Notes: a model not told the origin generated them from the sequence alone. Shown: positions 37,248-50,528, numbered from the stretch's first letter. The stretch: DNA of 64,000 nt from Gloeophyllum trabeum ATCC 11539 (GCF_000344685.1 NW_006920417.1:1056800-1120799), one strand, 5' to 3'. A program made the numbers and translations.

Positions 37248-39561
37248 ATGGCAATCGACTTTTCCTCATCCACCGAGCTCCGCATCGAGCTCCTCCAATA
37301 CTTCCAACACAACGAGCTTGCAGAAGAGGACCTGCTCTCTGAATGTACGTTCCTTCAGCACCTCTTCCCTGGCAGCCTTCCCTACTGTGCCCAGGCATCA
37401 AGCTCTGCCAGAACTTCCACATCACGCCCGAGAATGTCTACTACAAATGGGAGGCGCTGAACTTTAATACTGGGCGCAGCGTCAATCTATTTACCATGGA
37501 CTCGGTCAACCAGATCAAGGCGGCGATCCAGCAGGACCTGGCAAAGGAGCAGGCGAAGAAGGCGCGTGCGCAGTTGAGCGGGAGGATGACGAGGGGCCGG
37601 GCGCCGGTGCTGGGCTTACCAGGCCGGATGGGTACGCCGGTGAAGAGGTCTACTGTGGGGGGTGCGCAGAGCTCAGGTGCGGGTGCGAGCGTGGCGGGCC
37701 CAAGCAAGGTCAAGTTCGTCGGCCCCAGCAGTGATCCTGCTGCTGTGAAGAAGCGCGCTTGTGAGTGTTTGCTCCTGAACATTGTCTATCTCATGTACAG
37801 AGAATGTGCTTTAGACAGGTACATGTACGAGAAAATCTCAGAGCGCAGCGAAGGTGCGGCGCGGATTGGGGCACCACACGGTACTAACTGACGCATCCCA
37901 CCAGTCCTGGACGACCGCATCGACGACTTCGCAGAGCTCATCCGCACGTACTATTCCATCTCCGAATTCGGCGACCCCGGATCCTCCACAGACGTACGTG
38001 CACTTGTCTCCTTCCACCCTCCCTTCCCTTGTCCAACCCACCCACTCGATTCAGGAAGAAACCACGATAGTAGGCCGCATCGTCCCCGACGCCGAGTCCC
38101 TCTCCACGAAACTCAACGACGCCTCCGTCGTCCTCGAGACGTCCAAGATGCTTGGCTCCGGCGCGCGCGTGCCCCTCCGGTTCGACCCGTCCCTGAAGAT
38201 CACTGCGTCGCCGAGTGGAGGGGAGCTAGCAGGGATCGGATTGTTCCCCGGAGCGATTGTGGCGATGAGAGGAAGGAATGGGGGCGGGGGATACTTTTTG
38301 GTTACAGAAATCCTTAACGTGCGTCGAGATATTCTGTTTCAGTGGTGCGGACAGGGCTGAGAAAGTGTGAAACAGCTACCCCCCCTCAGAACAAGACCCG
38401 TAGACGAAGCATCAGAAACAAGTGGAGGCGACGATCCCGGATCGGTGTTCATCGCCTGCGGACCATACACACCCGACACCGACCTGGGGTACAAACCCTG
38501 GACAGACCTGCTCAAGAAGATCAAAGCCAAGAAGCCCGACGTCCTCATCCTCGTAAGCCCCTCCCGTCTCCTCCCCGTCCCCCACCTCACCCGCACCGTG
38601 CCAGCTCGGCCCCTTCATCTCCACCGATCACCCGTACATCCGGCAGGGCCTCGCGTCCTCACCGCCCGCAGAGCTCTTCCGGGACACCTTCCTCGCGCCG
38701 CTCGCCGAGTTCCTCGCCAGCGCCCCCGGGAGCGCGGTGGTGCTCGTGCCCTCCGTCAAGGATATCATCTCAGATCACGCGGTCTTCCCGCAGGCGGAGC
38801 TCCCCGCGAGCCTCATGTCCGACCCGGTCCGTTTGTACATTCCCTTCCCATGCGTCTATGAATACCCTTCCTGGCGAAAGGGGCGAGATGCTGACGAACT
38901 TGGCCATTGTTACAGCGCATCCACCTCGCGCCCAACCCCGCGCGGTTCTCGCTGAACGGGATCACGTTCGGCGCGAGCACCGTCGACGTGCTCTTCCACC
39001 TCCGCAAGGAGGAGTACTTCAAACGCAGCCTAACGCCTGTCGACCAGCCGCAGGACGCGATGTCGAGTCTCTGCAGACACGTCTTGCAGCAGCACAGGTA
39101 AGTTTCTCTTAACTCCTTCTTGAAATCTGAATTCAAGGTCCGGAATGCGTGCGGATAATTGATTATTGATTATGGATGGCAGCTTCTACCCCATCTTCCC
39201 CGCCCCGCACGAGCTCGCGCACGACGTTAACCTCGACGTCTCGCACTCTGCCGGGCTCGCGCTCGATGCAGAGTGCGCGGAGGCGGCCGCGCCGGATGTG
39301 CTCATCCTCCCGAGCAGGCTCAAACATTTTTCCAAGGTGCGTTGTTATTCTTCTCTCATTCTGTGCCCCCTGTCCATTACCCACTTTACGAAAACTTACG
39401 GGTGGGTCTGGTGAATGTAGGTCGTGGAAGACACGGTCGCGATCAACCCGACTTTCCTTACGAAAGGTATATACGCCGAGATGAGGCTACCTGCCAGGAG
39501 GACGGCGGGGCTAAAGGATGAGATACTCGTGGAGCTGGCGAAGTTGGACGCAGATTCTTGA
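37248..39561 (+). CDS. POL12: DNA polymerase alpha subunit B
   Basis: Accessory B subunit of polymerase alpha-primase, needed for replication initiation in the nucleus. The N-terminus (STELRIELLQYFQHNELAEEDLL) resembles the helical N-domain. The linker has short basic motifs (RMTRGRAPVLGLPGRMGTP). The OB-fold part has EETTIVGRIVPDAESLSTKL. The calcineurin-like phosphoesterase fold (inactive in this family) has GSVFIACGPYTPDTDLGYKP, DVLILLGPFISTDHPYI, VVLVPSVKDIISDHAVFPQ and HLAPNPARFSLNGI. The C-terminus has PDVLILPSRLKHFSK, VVEDTVAINPTFLTKG and YAEMRLPAR. About ten exons; the last ends at the TGA at 39559-39561. Confidence 0.92.
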
Positions 39562-40327
39562 GGGTATGTTTCTATTTATCTTGCGTGCGCTGCTGTCCGC
39601 TGGTGTATACCATCCGTAAATGCTGGGTATAATACATAAACATACAAATGTAAAATCGGCTGGGGTACGTGCTTGTGAGCGGTGCTCCTGAGCCTCAGCC
39701 AGCAATACAACCCAGGTAGCTATAATCTTTTGGTTACATATAGGCCATGGGTATCTTCTGGCTCCAAGACTGTACTTACCCCAGCAGAAACATAAGTCCT
39801 GATCAAGAAATGCCTTCTCCATTTCGGATTAGGTACTAGACTTGTGACTCGGAGCAACCCCGGACATCCTGAACACTCGGGACTCATAATTGGTTGTCGC
39901 ACGCGAGCCCGTCCCATGACCATGGTCGACTCGGGAACAACAGCTCGGTAGAACCTATAGTACATGTCTCACGCAACACCTCAGCCATTTCGCCCCGACT
40001 TCGGATTGTCCCCGAAGGTAAGAGTCTTGAGCGGCGAGCTGGCAAGTCTTGAGGCATTGAAGGGGGAGCGGGCCCGCTTGTGGGTGCTGGAATACATATG
40101 GAATATATATGCAGCTCTATCATACCCGCCGCGGACAGTTATGTAGATCCGTCGACAGGAATCGCGTACAGTGGCGTAACTAGAAGTGCCTCTCATCATT
40201 AGCAGTAAACCCCAAAATCCTAACTACGCCCGACCCAATGAATACACCTGGCATATCATTTTATCGAAACATCCCTCGCTATTGTAGCCATCGCAGAGGC
40301 GTCCTGTATCCGGGACTACCCGATCAC
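39562..40327. other. Intergenic region between convergent genes
   Basis: No gene is supported between the 3' ends of POL12 and the YaaH-family gene. Confidence 0.5.
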
Positions 40328-41413
40328 TCATGCCTGCTGGTCCGCAAGGACGATGGGTGGCAGGCGGATAATCTTGAGCGTCGACTCTTGCGACCAGAAG
40401 CCGGAGAACGCGCCGTAGTACGCGCCGGCCGTGGCGACGAGGCCGAGCGCGCCGCCTGCGGTGTTCAGGTGCGCATTGCCTGCCAGAGAAGCCCCGCGTC
40501 AGAATGACTACATACGGGTGGAGCTAGCTGAGGGTAAGGACGAACCGGTGAAGGACGCGGCAGATAGGCATGTCAGTGCACAGACTGTGGAGCCGAGCGT
40601 GAAGACGGTGGGCAAGGTGGTCTTTAATGAGCCGATGCTATGTAAGATTGAGAGTCAGAACTCCGTCGGTTCCGTTTCTACGTCTCAAAGGAGAGGGGCT
40701 CACCAGAAGAGGAACGTGATGAAGCTAGAGGAGTAGCCAGGACGTCAGTGACAAGGGTAGTACTCGGATAGGAATAATATGCTTACTCCCAGATGGCGAG
40801 GAAGATACCGATGGCGTGGTTGAACTCCTCCGTGACCTCGCCGTTGACCGAATACGCAGCGCTATACGAAGCGAACGAGCGGTCAAAATCGGCAGATAAC
40901 TCGGATACAGCAGCGTCTACTCACGCAAGACCAATTTCAGGCAGGTACAGCGCGCCGTACGTGAAGTTGAAGCCGCCGTAGGTGGCGAAGACGGTCGCCG
41001 CAAACGTGTTCCCGAGGAACATCTCCCACATACCAACGAGTGTCTGCATGATACCGCCGTAGCTATTATGTCGTAATTTGTCAGCGACAATAGACAGGAA
41101 CGAAGATTGTTTGGAGGACAACGTACAACATGGCGAAGACGAGGACCAGGTTGGCTGTCTTCACGCCGGCTGTGCCGAGCGTCAATAATGATGAGCACAG
41201 GAAGACAGTCCCGTATGCCAACATCCCCAAGGGGGTCTACCGTCTCATTCAGCTATACAGCATGAAAGGACGCAGGTAATGAATACGTACGGGGTTGCCG
41301 TACGTTCGTGGGGGCGGAGGCGACGATACCTGCACGACCTGGTGGTGCGTCAGCTCCGGTGCGTAGTCGCTGCCGCTCTCGCGCTTGAGCATGCTAGAGT
41401 CGTTGTGGGACAT
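40328..41413 (-). CDS. GPR1/FUN34/YaaH family membrane transporter (acetate/ammonium type)
   Basis: Six-helix plasma-membrane protein of the acetate transporter (Ato) family. The signature NPTPLGMLAYG is formed across an intron (GTACGT...GGTAG). Helices: TVFLCSSLLTLG, ANLVLVFAMLYGGIMQTLVGMWE, NTFAATVFATYGGFNFTYGA, FNHAIGIFLAIW, a segment read near 40.6-40.7 kb, and GGALGLVATAGAYYGAFSGFW. It ends KIIRLPPIVLADQQA. The start at 41413 is preferred because a TATAAAA box at 41545-41551 would place transcription start near 41.5 kb, leaving the ATG at 41518 too close to the cap. At least six exons. Confidence 0.9.
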
Positions 41414-41544
41414 GTCTGCTCCGAGTGATGTATGGAAAGGAGGAGGCGGGGGCAAGGTTTTTGGCGCTAGGCCTAGTGTGAGGTGAGGGAAGGGAAGGGC
41501 TGGGGGGGAAGCACTCAAGAGAGAACCAGCCAGAGCGAATTTCG

Positions 41545-41551
41545 TTTTATA
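41545..41551 (-). promoter_or_regulatory. TATAAAA box of the YaaH-family gene
   Basis: A perfect TATAAAA on the minus strand, 132 bp upstream of the chosen ATG. It helps to select the start at 41413. Confidence 0.5.
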
Positions 41552-42989
41552 GCCTGGGACATGGAGGGAATAGGAAGCGTGGCGATATGGGGTGCTGGGT
41601 ACCTGCTATCATAGCGTCCTCACGCACGGGTTAATCCGGGTTGCGCTCGCGAAGCGCGCGAGTGGGAGTTGAGTATGGAAGACATCATTCGTCCCTCGGA
41701 AAGATTCCCACTCCATGGCTTCGGTCGAGAGCCAGCGTGCGTACTGGGATCAGAATTCACGTCAATCGAGGGAAAGATACACTCTGGCCTGGCGAGGACG
41801 CGTTAACGAGCTGTTTAAGTTAGTCTGTGTCTTTAATTGAACCGTTCAATTAAACACATACTATTACTGGTACAGCTCGGGGAAATCTTGAGCGTTAGTT
41901 CACCTCGCCCAGAGGCTGGTACACATCCCTGGTTCTTGGATTCGAGGCGAATAGGAGTGGTCTACCGGTCCTATCCGGGGCGCAGCGGAGCCTTTCTGGC
42001 GATAACACGAACTCATTGTCCCCGCATGTTTCGAAAGGGTCGTTAGGTCATTCCCACTGCGCCCGATGCTCGTATGAGGCATGTGGAGTTACTTGCAACC
42101 GTGTATCAAAGACAACGTTTGGTTATCAGTATTAATAGTAGAGCTCACACTGCGAGGCTAATTAACCTGTGTTGGAAATCCGATAATCATGCGAGAAGAT
42201 GGGAGCCGTGGTAAGGACAATAATAGATGAGGCATTTTGCAAACGTTCCTCCTGTTCTGGAAGCAAGACCAATCGATGTTCCCATACTAAGGAGTGCAAG
42301 TTCGGATAGCAGTTCTGCTGCAGTCACTATGTTTCTTGAATAGTACCGCAATCCGAGGCACGGAAGACTTTTGTTCTGCACGACAATGTCCGAGTGCCTT
42401 GGTCGAAGTTCAGTAGCGCTCGGACACAGCCACATTCATTGCCAAGATCATGATCAGCTTCCGGCTCCGAGGTAGTCACGGCGTGACAGGGAAGTTGTAG
42501 CCGGGAGAATATTATTGCCCCTGTTGTAGTTCGTTTTGTGGCTCTGTACATGTGGCGAACTGTACTATACGTCCCCCCATCATTATACCTTCAGTCAAGT
42601 GCAATGGCGCGATCAAACTTCTGGTAATGCGCTGTGAAGCTTGAACATACTGGCCTTTAGGGCCCCATCATAATTAACACTGCGCTCCGAATCGCCTCCG
42701 ATCCAGCATTTCGTCAAGGTTTCCATCATGCTGCGATGCCGTAAACGGTCCTCTTCTTTTCCCGGTCTCGGGGAGAATCAACTCCAACTACGTCTATCCT
42801 TTCTCACTCTCACGCGTCGGGAGCTCTGGGATCCATTGGCGAGCACGACCAATTGATCCCAGAGACACCCAGTGCTCGTCATAACACCCTTAGTGATCCT
42901 CTGTATCATCTACGCATTTCCCCGAAAGTATGGGTGAGCCCTTATTTTGTTTCTCGAGTCACCATAATTGTGTCCGCCTGCTGCGACAG

Positions 42990-43297
42990 TTTGGCCTTCA
43001 CGGGCGCGATATGCCACTCTATGTTTAGAGGGCCCGGCCGCCTGGCAGAAGTACTACCATATCGCTCGAAAAGGGTCCAGCAGGCCGGAGCCTATGCGGC
43101 GCCAACGACGATACCTTCCTCTATATCTCCGCACTCTCGGAACGCCTCTACTTCAACGACAGCCGTCATACAAGGGTGCAGTCGATCGGATATATCCAGC
43201 GATTTATCTCGCTCCCTCATGGCTCTTTCTCCCACTTCAAGCTCGTACGAAGTTCGCGACCTGTGTATGGCTTCAATTCTCAGGATAAAGTTTAGTT
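42990..43297 (+). pseudogene. Possible decayed coding fragment
   Basis: The frame ending at 43300 encodes GANDDTFLYISALSERLYFN and then FISLPHGSFSHFKLVRSSRP, plausible folded-protein sequence followed by YGFNSQ. Upstream, equally protein-like sequence (AAWQKYYHIARK, then RVQQAGAY) lies in two other frames, and the terminal frame has a TAG near 43024. This pattern fits a gene broken by small indels. No family is recognised. Confidence 0.35.
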
Positions 43298-44831
43298 AGG
43301 TCCAGGACGCTGTAAACTGTTCTTAGCACCGTGTCCCCACCCCGACGGCGCAGCAGCATAGGCCGATGGGCTCGGCTCCGAGAGCGCTTCAACCTCGAGC
43401 CTTGTCTGTCAGACAGGATACCACGCCGGGATACGGGATGCAAGATAACCGAATGATACACACGACCCGCTCCCTTCCTTTCCGCACGACCCTCCTTCTT
43501 TGCCCACAGTCCAAGGAGCCCCTCATCACGCAATTCGTCCACGGAAAGAGGTGTACGTATGTGCGCCGTGGAGCAGCGGTTCTTTTTCTCAGCCGAGGAT
43601 AAGGGGACTCTATGCCCATGCCTGAAGCTTTGTCCGAGCCTGGCCAGTATTCCGAGTCTCCCGGCGAGGAGAACTGGTATTCACAAAACGCGGTATACGC
43701 GCTATTGCGGACGTAAGTGTTGCCCACACCCAGCCGCGAAAAGCTCGGACGGATGCGTCCTCTTCAGCTTACCTCATAGGGTCTTCGAGTCTTGTACTAA
43801 ACCTAGTATTATCGAAGGTGCATATTTCCCTACCCTCTCCCTGTTTGCTGATGAAGGCGGGTCGATGCGAGCACTACTGGCATCGCGGCCACCTCTATAT
43901 TCCGTACTAGTACTCCCATGTTCAACACTTCTACCGTACCCCATGCTCACCGTATCAGTTTCACTCATGTCTGATTATAGCAGGTCCCCAAGAACACAGG
44001 CGTCTGTCCGACCTCTCGCAAGGGCCCGCGTTAATGTGTTCTGCCCGGTACATTTGCCCGCCACGCGGGAGAAGCTCGGTGAAGCCGCTCCTTCCTTCGT
44101 CTTGCAGCTCTGCGGGGTACTCCAGGTTGCGGAGGATCCGATCCTTGGAGCCACCCTTGGCCGATGCCTGTTCTCCGAACTTGATTCCATGATGTCAATA
44201 TATCTTCGCGGCCACGAACACTGGAACGCATGTCTCTCAACTTATGTCCCATGCTCTGGCTGGCGGTGCAAGCAACAACGCGTTTCTCCGGGGGTGCGTT
44301 TCAACCATTGATTGTCTCGCTGAAAATGCCGCGTGTTAACGTTGTCCCCCGACATAATGACCAGCTGTATCTTCGGAGTGCGTTGTGCTATCCTTGCCCT
44401 CTGCACGAAGTTGTCTTAACTTAGGCGACTGGGGCATTCGCAGTGTCCATCTGACAGGCTCAATGCATGATGATCACCTTGCGCGGCCATTCTGATAAAC
44501 GAGCACTGGCAACTCGCGACTCGAGCTTTCCCCGAAGCTCTCGCGATAGTCCTGTCACATACGATGTGCCTTGCGAGGCGAGGGCGTTACAGTCCTACGA
44601 CCTATCGTTTGGGCAAGATCAGTTCATGCCCCCGTGTGCGACCTGGGCGGCTCTTCTGCATCCCATCTAGAACGGCCAGGTTCGAGGAACGCGACTCTGC
44701 CCCCCATCCCAAATGGTCCACGCGGAGGTCTGGAATTGATATCCGCTGGATTGGAGGTTGCTATGTATATCAATCTTTACTTTGGTTACTGTTTTACAAT
44801 GCAACTGTTTCTTTATACGTTCACCTGCTCC

Positions 44832-46426
44832 TCACGCCACCTCTGGAATCTTAAGCCCCGCAGCCTTCGCGATATTTATCGTGTTGATTGCCTGCCATTA
44901 TCCAAGGACGTTAGTGGGTCCTCCCTAGTCAATCGAAACAACCCACCTGCTTCAGCATCGGCGCGTCGACCATCTCCTTTCCCCCGCCTTCGAGCTCGAT
45001 ACCTACTGCTCCTCGCTCGGCAGAATGCGCGAGCGACATCTGGTGTAGTATCTTGGCCGCCCGGAGGATTTCTGGAGAAGTCGGCCATGGGTCAGCCATC
45101 GACAGTGCGTGATGCGGTGTGAGAGCGGGAGTGCATACCTTTCTCCGTCGGTACATATGTCGACTGGATTATGTCGACTTGACTGGGGTGTATAGCTTGC
45201 TAGAAAAGGGAGCGGAAGTCAGCGCAGAAGCACACCGATCCAGCTCAGGGAGCCTTGTGTACCTTGCCGTTGAATCCGAGACGTCGCCCGTCCTCGCATT
45301 CTTCCCTCAAGTAGTCAAGGTCCTTGTAGTTCACGCATACCTTACCAACGATTCAGCTACTCAGGTCTGATGTTGAGAAGGAGCGCACTACCATGTCAAT
45401 AGCTTGCAAACCAAATGCCTTCGCGGCGTTCACGATTCGCGACCGCGCGTACAATAGTTCTTGGCGAGATTGTGTGCGGATAATTGAGGTGTCGGCACAA
45501 TCTGCACCACAGTACCCTCTTCAATATCCCTCCTCAGGTAGGGACGTGCAGATACTTACAGTCTTCTGCGGCGAACTAGCTCGACGTATCAGGCACCCCG
45601 AAGCTAAGCAACTGACCGTGGAGGCTTACCAAGAGCGCACTGAGTCTTCCGCCGAGAGATGCACCATGCTTGGACTGCCACGCTGCAATCTCCCCAACGT
45701 TCCATAAGCCTTGCGCGCTCTCTATGCTCGCTATGATGTTGAGGTTACATTCCGGAGAGTCGCGGACCCTCCCCATTCGTGAGAGGTGGATTTCATTCGA
45801 AACTGCATCCAAGTCCGAGGCTGAGTGGATCTTGGGCATCAACACCGTCCGCACGTTCGGCCCCATAGTCAGCTTGAGGCGGAATGCGTAGGTCAGATAG
45901 GGAGTACAGCAGAGATAGAGGTATACCAACGACTTGCAGTATATCCTGGTGGAAGAACTCCGTTCCCAATCCGTTCACCCGGACCCCTACGCGCGCTGGG
46001 CGAGGCAAGACAGCGTTGGACGTATTCTGGGCCAAAGGTGAGGAAGTGCTGTCTAGACGCAGAGGTGATATCTTCACGCACCCGGATGAACGATACCAAT
46101 CTATGTCTCGCAGCCGACTTGTCTGCCTTGGATGGAGGCACGCTGTCCTCCAAGTCATAAATAATCACATCCGAGTTGCTTTGGGTAGACTTGTGGAGCA
46201 TCTTTTCAGACGTAGCAGGCACTAAACTTCAAATTCATTCTCCTCCTTGATTTGGCTTTCCTTGAGACGCACCGTACAAGTAGGAACGCTTCAGCTGCGC
46301 GTCCTTGGTCGTGTTAGGGGCAACCGTAGAGTTCCATCTTCTGGCCTGAGCGCCCTGGGCCAGCAGGGAGCGTGTCGGCTTTACGACGAGGTTGGCAGAA
46401 AACCGAGCACTGTGTAGGAGACTCAT
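44832..46426 (-). CDS. HpcH/HpaI aldolase / citrate lyase beta-like protein, mitochondrial
   Basis: CitE/CLYBL-like C-C lyase, probably acting on an acyl-CoA such as citramalyl- or malyl-CoA (family inference). A mitochondrial presequence (MSLLHSARFSANLVVKPTRS) supports the start at 46426 rather than 46465. LKRSYLY is spliced to VPATSEKMLHKSTQSNSDVI, then IYDLEDSVPPSKADKSAAR. Further blocks: LMPKIHSASDLDAV, LNIIASIESAQGLWNV and LLFGAEDC. The end MVDAPMLKQ is spliced to AINTINIAKAAGLKIPEVA. Metal-binding acidic residues sit in DLEDSV and IESA as in the family. About nine exons. Confidence 0.87.
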
Positions 46427-46678
46427 GACGATCAAGCAGACCAAACGGTCGTTAGAGCGGAACAAATAGTCATTGGCAATGACATTTATAACGACATCCT
46501 GCTCGGCTGAATCCAGAGCAGCTTCGGGCAGTTGGTGTGTTCGCGTACTGCAGACGCCACACTACCCCGCATTATGCGTCAGTAATCGATTACCCGATTC
46601 ACATGCAAGTGCAATAATCAATTCAGAGAAGCTAATATGTATGTTCCATTGTGGAGACATACAAGAATACAGATGCGT

Positions 46679-49489
46679 TTACGACTTTCCTATCATACCA
46701 GTCCAGTCATATTTATCGTAATTCTTTCTGAATTCCGCAACCCTGCGTTTATTCTGACTGAAATCGATCCTTCGGGGCTTCATCCACCTTCGAGGCTCCA
46801 AGTCCAGCAGGTTCCCAATGATCTCTGCAGCGAAGTATCTAAACACATCCTCAGCTGTTCGTTCGAAGGTGGAATACTACACCACAGACATACCTAGGGA
46901 ATTCACCGCCGCCCTTGGCGCCTTCGTCAAGGGCCCCGTCATCCTCACCTGCATCAGTAGCTTCTGACGTGCCCTCAATAACATGCCCGAATCCTTTCTC
47001 GCCTTTATGGTCGAACTGGACCATAAAGTATGGTAAGTTCGGGACCATGGCACGCCGGAAGCCGCCAGGCCGCGCAGAGAAGTCGATCAGTTTCTTATGA
47101 GTTGACCACTCGACTTCGGATGCAAGGATGGATTCCTATGGCGAGGTTGAGCCTAAGGATAATAGCGTGCAAGCGCAGAGACTTACGCGGAAATAACCAG
47201 GTATCTCGTCATACCGATCCCATGTCAGGGGCACACATTCGATGTACGTATGTCTTTGCTGCTTGAAAGATACGACAGTCTCGTAGAATATGACACCTCT
47301 ATCCTCCTCGGCGAACATTTTCATGAGACATTTCATGAAGTTCTGAAAACAGGGATTATGGATCAGTACCACAGAAATATATACTGGTAGAGTGCGAAAA
47401 CCAACACTCACCCGAACTTCGTCCCAGACGTCGTCGTCGCCCTCGAGCATCGCTAGATGATGCTGTATAGGAACGATGAGACAGTGCCCGGGTACTAACT
47501 CTTCATTCAGAGTGCAAGACAGGTATACACGCGTGCCCATAGCTATGACGGGGGCTTTAGGCGGCGAGTCATCCTCGCCGAAACAGAACGGACACGTCGC
47601 GAGAGCTTGCTGAGTACGCTTGTAATCTACGCGATTTCAGAAGTCAAGATTCGCGCCCTAAAAGCCAGGGGTCTGACATCATAACATACCATGAATTGCG
47701 AACTGCCGCTTCATGGCATCCGACCGCATCTTCTGCCTGGCCAGCTTCTCTACGTTCTCGTCCAAGTAGTCGATATTGTCCTGGCAAAGATATTACTTCA
47801 CATCGTACAATCATGCAATCGTGATCAACTTACCTGGAAGCCGCCATCAGTCGCGATAGCATTCGCAAACTGCATATCCAGGTTCTTCTGGTCCGCAGGA
47901 CCAGCGCCAAACCTTTCTTGTCGTAGCATCTCGCCCAAGGTGAGCTTGTCATCATCCGCATTGACCCTGACAAGCTCTCCTGTCTTCGGGTCTCGAGTCT
48001 CCACCTGATAAGCCGATGAGCACACAAGTCACTTCATTACCATGTCGTCTCCTACCTTCTCCCTTTTCTTACGATTACCCGGACCCAGTGGTCTATCATC
48101 CGCACTCGACCCAGTTCCAACATCGTACAACCTGCCCCTGGCATCCAATGTCGGCAACACCTTTACCTCCGCGCCTCCCTCTTCCTGCGCCTTCCTCTGC
48201 TCCTCCTCATATTGCTTCTCGAGCTCCGCCGCATCCGGGGCCCCCATCAGCTTGGCCCGCAACACCTTCGCCTGTAGGCGGTTGAGCGACGACGGCGACA
48301 TCGCGCGGCTCTTGCTTGTGCGCACGCCCACCTGCGGGGTCACCACGCTCGGGATGGGCGTGTGCGACTGCGCGAGCGGCGTGCCCATCCCGCCTTGGTC
48401 CCTCAGCCTGTCTGTACGACTCCGGCTCCCCGCATTGGCGGGTGAGGGCGTCGCGGGCCTGCTGTCGTCAAACCCGCCCGGGCGGCGGAAGGACGAGCTC
48501 CGGCTGGACGCGCCGCTCCCCGCAATATCCGTGAACATGAATCGCTGCGCGCTTTCCCCCACGCCCTGCCTCTCCTTGCCCTTGTCCCTGCGTCCCTGCC
48601 GCCGTCCCTCGCGCTCGTCGAGGACGCGTCGTTCCTCCTTCGCCTGCTCGAACGCCTCGAGCGAGTCGAAGCGCTCCAACGCGACCTGCTCGACGGGGCG
48701 TCCCTCCTCCTCCGCGGTCTCGTACACGCGCCGGAGCTTCATCATGCGCCACTGCGAGCCGGGCCCGCCGGGGGTGATGGCTTTGGGCGTCGCGGCAAAG
48801 GTGCTGGAGTCGGCGTTGGGGTTGATGTCTGGGTTTAGTTCGCGGTAGCTGATCTTCGGCTGGGTGGAGTGGTTAGTTAGTGAGATGGCAGGGGCAGAGG
48901 AAAGTACCTTTTCTGGATCGGGTTTCTCTGGGGCAGGTTTCTTCTTCCTCTCAGTACCCAGACTGGAGAAGAAGTCAACGCCGCCGTCGAGTCTACGTTG
49001 GTTCTGCTCAGGCTCGCCGTAGTCGTCCGTCAGAGACTCGTCGCCGTTGGGTGTGTGAGCAGTTGAAGTTACGGTGGGGACGGAGGGAGCGGTCGGAGGC
49101 ATGAGCATCCAGTCATCACGCTTGAGCGCAGTCTCTGTCCGTAGTGGAGGCGGAAGCGGCGGGTCAGATGGCTCTTCGATGGCCCTTGAAGTGAGCTTGA
49201 GGCTCTCCGCGGTTGGTATGTCCGTAGCTAAAGGCTACGTTAGATGAGTACATGCCCATGTAAGACTCTGTAGCACGCGCACCTGCTCCCCGTCCATGTC
49301 AATATTCTTCTCTATCCACATATCGTCGTCGTCCGGGTCCTCGTCGACGATCTGCACCTTCGCGTCCTTCTCCTTGCGTTTCCGCTTCTTCCTCTCGGAC
49401 TCGACTTCATCTCTATGCCTTTTCTTGCTCTTGTGTTCTTTATCATGGGGCCGCTTGTCCTTTGAGTGCAGCCGTTCTACGTCAGCCAT
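46679..49489 (-). CDS. CWF19-like splicing / lariat-associated protein
   Basis: CwfJ-domain protein (CWF19/CWF19L2 group), associated with late spliceosomes and lariat debranching. The N-terminus is highly charged (KDKRPHDKEHKSKKRHRDE). The middle is disordered, with VDFFSSLGTERKKKP, PKISYRELNPDINPNAD and WRMMKLRRVYETAEEEGRP. The C-terminal CwfJ_C_1 has HCLIVPIQHHLAMLEGDDD, EDRGVIFYETVVSFKQQRH and IECVPL. CwfJ_C_2 has LPYFMVQFDHKGEKGFGHVI, KYFAAEIIGNLL and KNYDKYDWTGMIGKS at the end. The start is MADVERLHS (49489) or MSN three codons earlier. Head-to-head with the PRP2-like helicase. Confidence 0.9.
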
Positions 49490-49737
49490 ATTCGACAAGA
49501 AAGCAGTGGTGTGGAAGATAGAGCTGCTGTAAGCGAACTGTCCGTTATGATCGTTTAGAGGAGCGTCTACAGTAGACCGTCTACACTGACGTCACGCATT
49601 TCGGTCGCAAATAGCCCCTATTTGCCACACTCTGTGAGAACTTGAAGTCATACGTATGTTAAGGAGGCATCGAGACAACCATACAGGTGACCTCTAGAGA
49701 GACCTGGAACTTCAACTGTATTAATAATATTATGGGA

Positions 49738-49746
49738 GATTATTGG
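49738..49746. repeat. Target-site duplication, left copy
   Basis: GATTATTGG, identical to 50570-50578 on the other side of the element. Confidence 0.85.
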
Positions 49747-49787
49747 GGATAATTTTAATCAGCAGCCCCCCTGAAAGTAACAACCCC
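49747..49787 (+). repeat. Left terminal inverted repeat of MITE
   Basis: 41 bp, begins GGATAATT and contains a C6 run. It pairs with 50529-50569. Confidence 0.88.
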
Positions 49788-50528
49788 GGGTTGTTTGCTT
49801 ATAAATCATCAACCCCCCAGAATTGATTTACTGTAGATAATATGTTTTTGTCACTTTTGTCACTGCCCTATTTGTAGACATTCCTAGTACTGGTACCTCA
49901 CATAATGCTCCTGGTCCAGATCCAGGAGCTGCTACTAGCTGCTCAAGCATCTGAGAAGTCCATGGAGTCCATGATGGACCTCTGCCTATCAGCTGGATGG
50001 ACCCATGGACCCCAGTCTGCCTGGGGGGATGTGGTTGTGTAATTGTGTAATTTGTGTTAAATAATGAAAATGCAAGCCGGAGGCAAGCATCACATAGTGT
50101 GTGTCCAATGCAGTCAGATGGGAGGTCCACTCAACCATACATGCCATTAATATTGGAAATCCATCACAGTGTGTTCCCTGTATGCATGATTTATGTATAT
50201 TGGGGTTTGTCTATTGTTTTGGGAGATTCAATTGGTGTACGTGCAAGGGTCACTGAGTCTCAGGCCACTGGATGGAGATCTGCCATGGTACTTACTTGTG
50301 GTCACAGTGGGCCCTTCATTCATACAGTAATGCATTGTATCACATGCAGCATGGTCCATGGTCAGCAGTAGCTTCTGACCGCTAACTGGGAGAGCCTCAG
50401 CCTAATTTTCAAAAATTTTATATGTAGTTATGTACATAGAGTGAAGTCTCATGGACTGGTAGAGCTTGATGTCACATGTGACGACTGGTGGACAACCGGG
50501 GTTGCTGGATAATGGCATGGGTTGCTGA

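Larger units (their letters stand above)
41414..44831. other. Gene-poor 3.4-kb region with possible coding relics
   Basis: No intact gene is seen. Two stretches have coding-like composition: 42990-43295 (plus strand), and 43612-43714, which reads MPMPEALSEPGQYSESPGEE before a perfect GTAAGT donor. They do not connect into one frame. A 250-codon open frame at 43559-44311 has poor amino-acid composition and is not called. Confidence 0.45.

Noticed and set aside
43559..44311. 250-codon open frame in the gene-poor stretch
   Set aside because: Irregular composition rich in Ser, Cys and Pro with no motif, and it crosses the better candidate exon at 43612 in another frame.
49828..50130. 100-codon minus-strand frame inside the MITE
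   Set aside because: No transposase or other domain; built partly from repeated TCCATGGA-like words.
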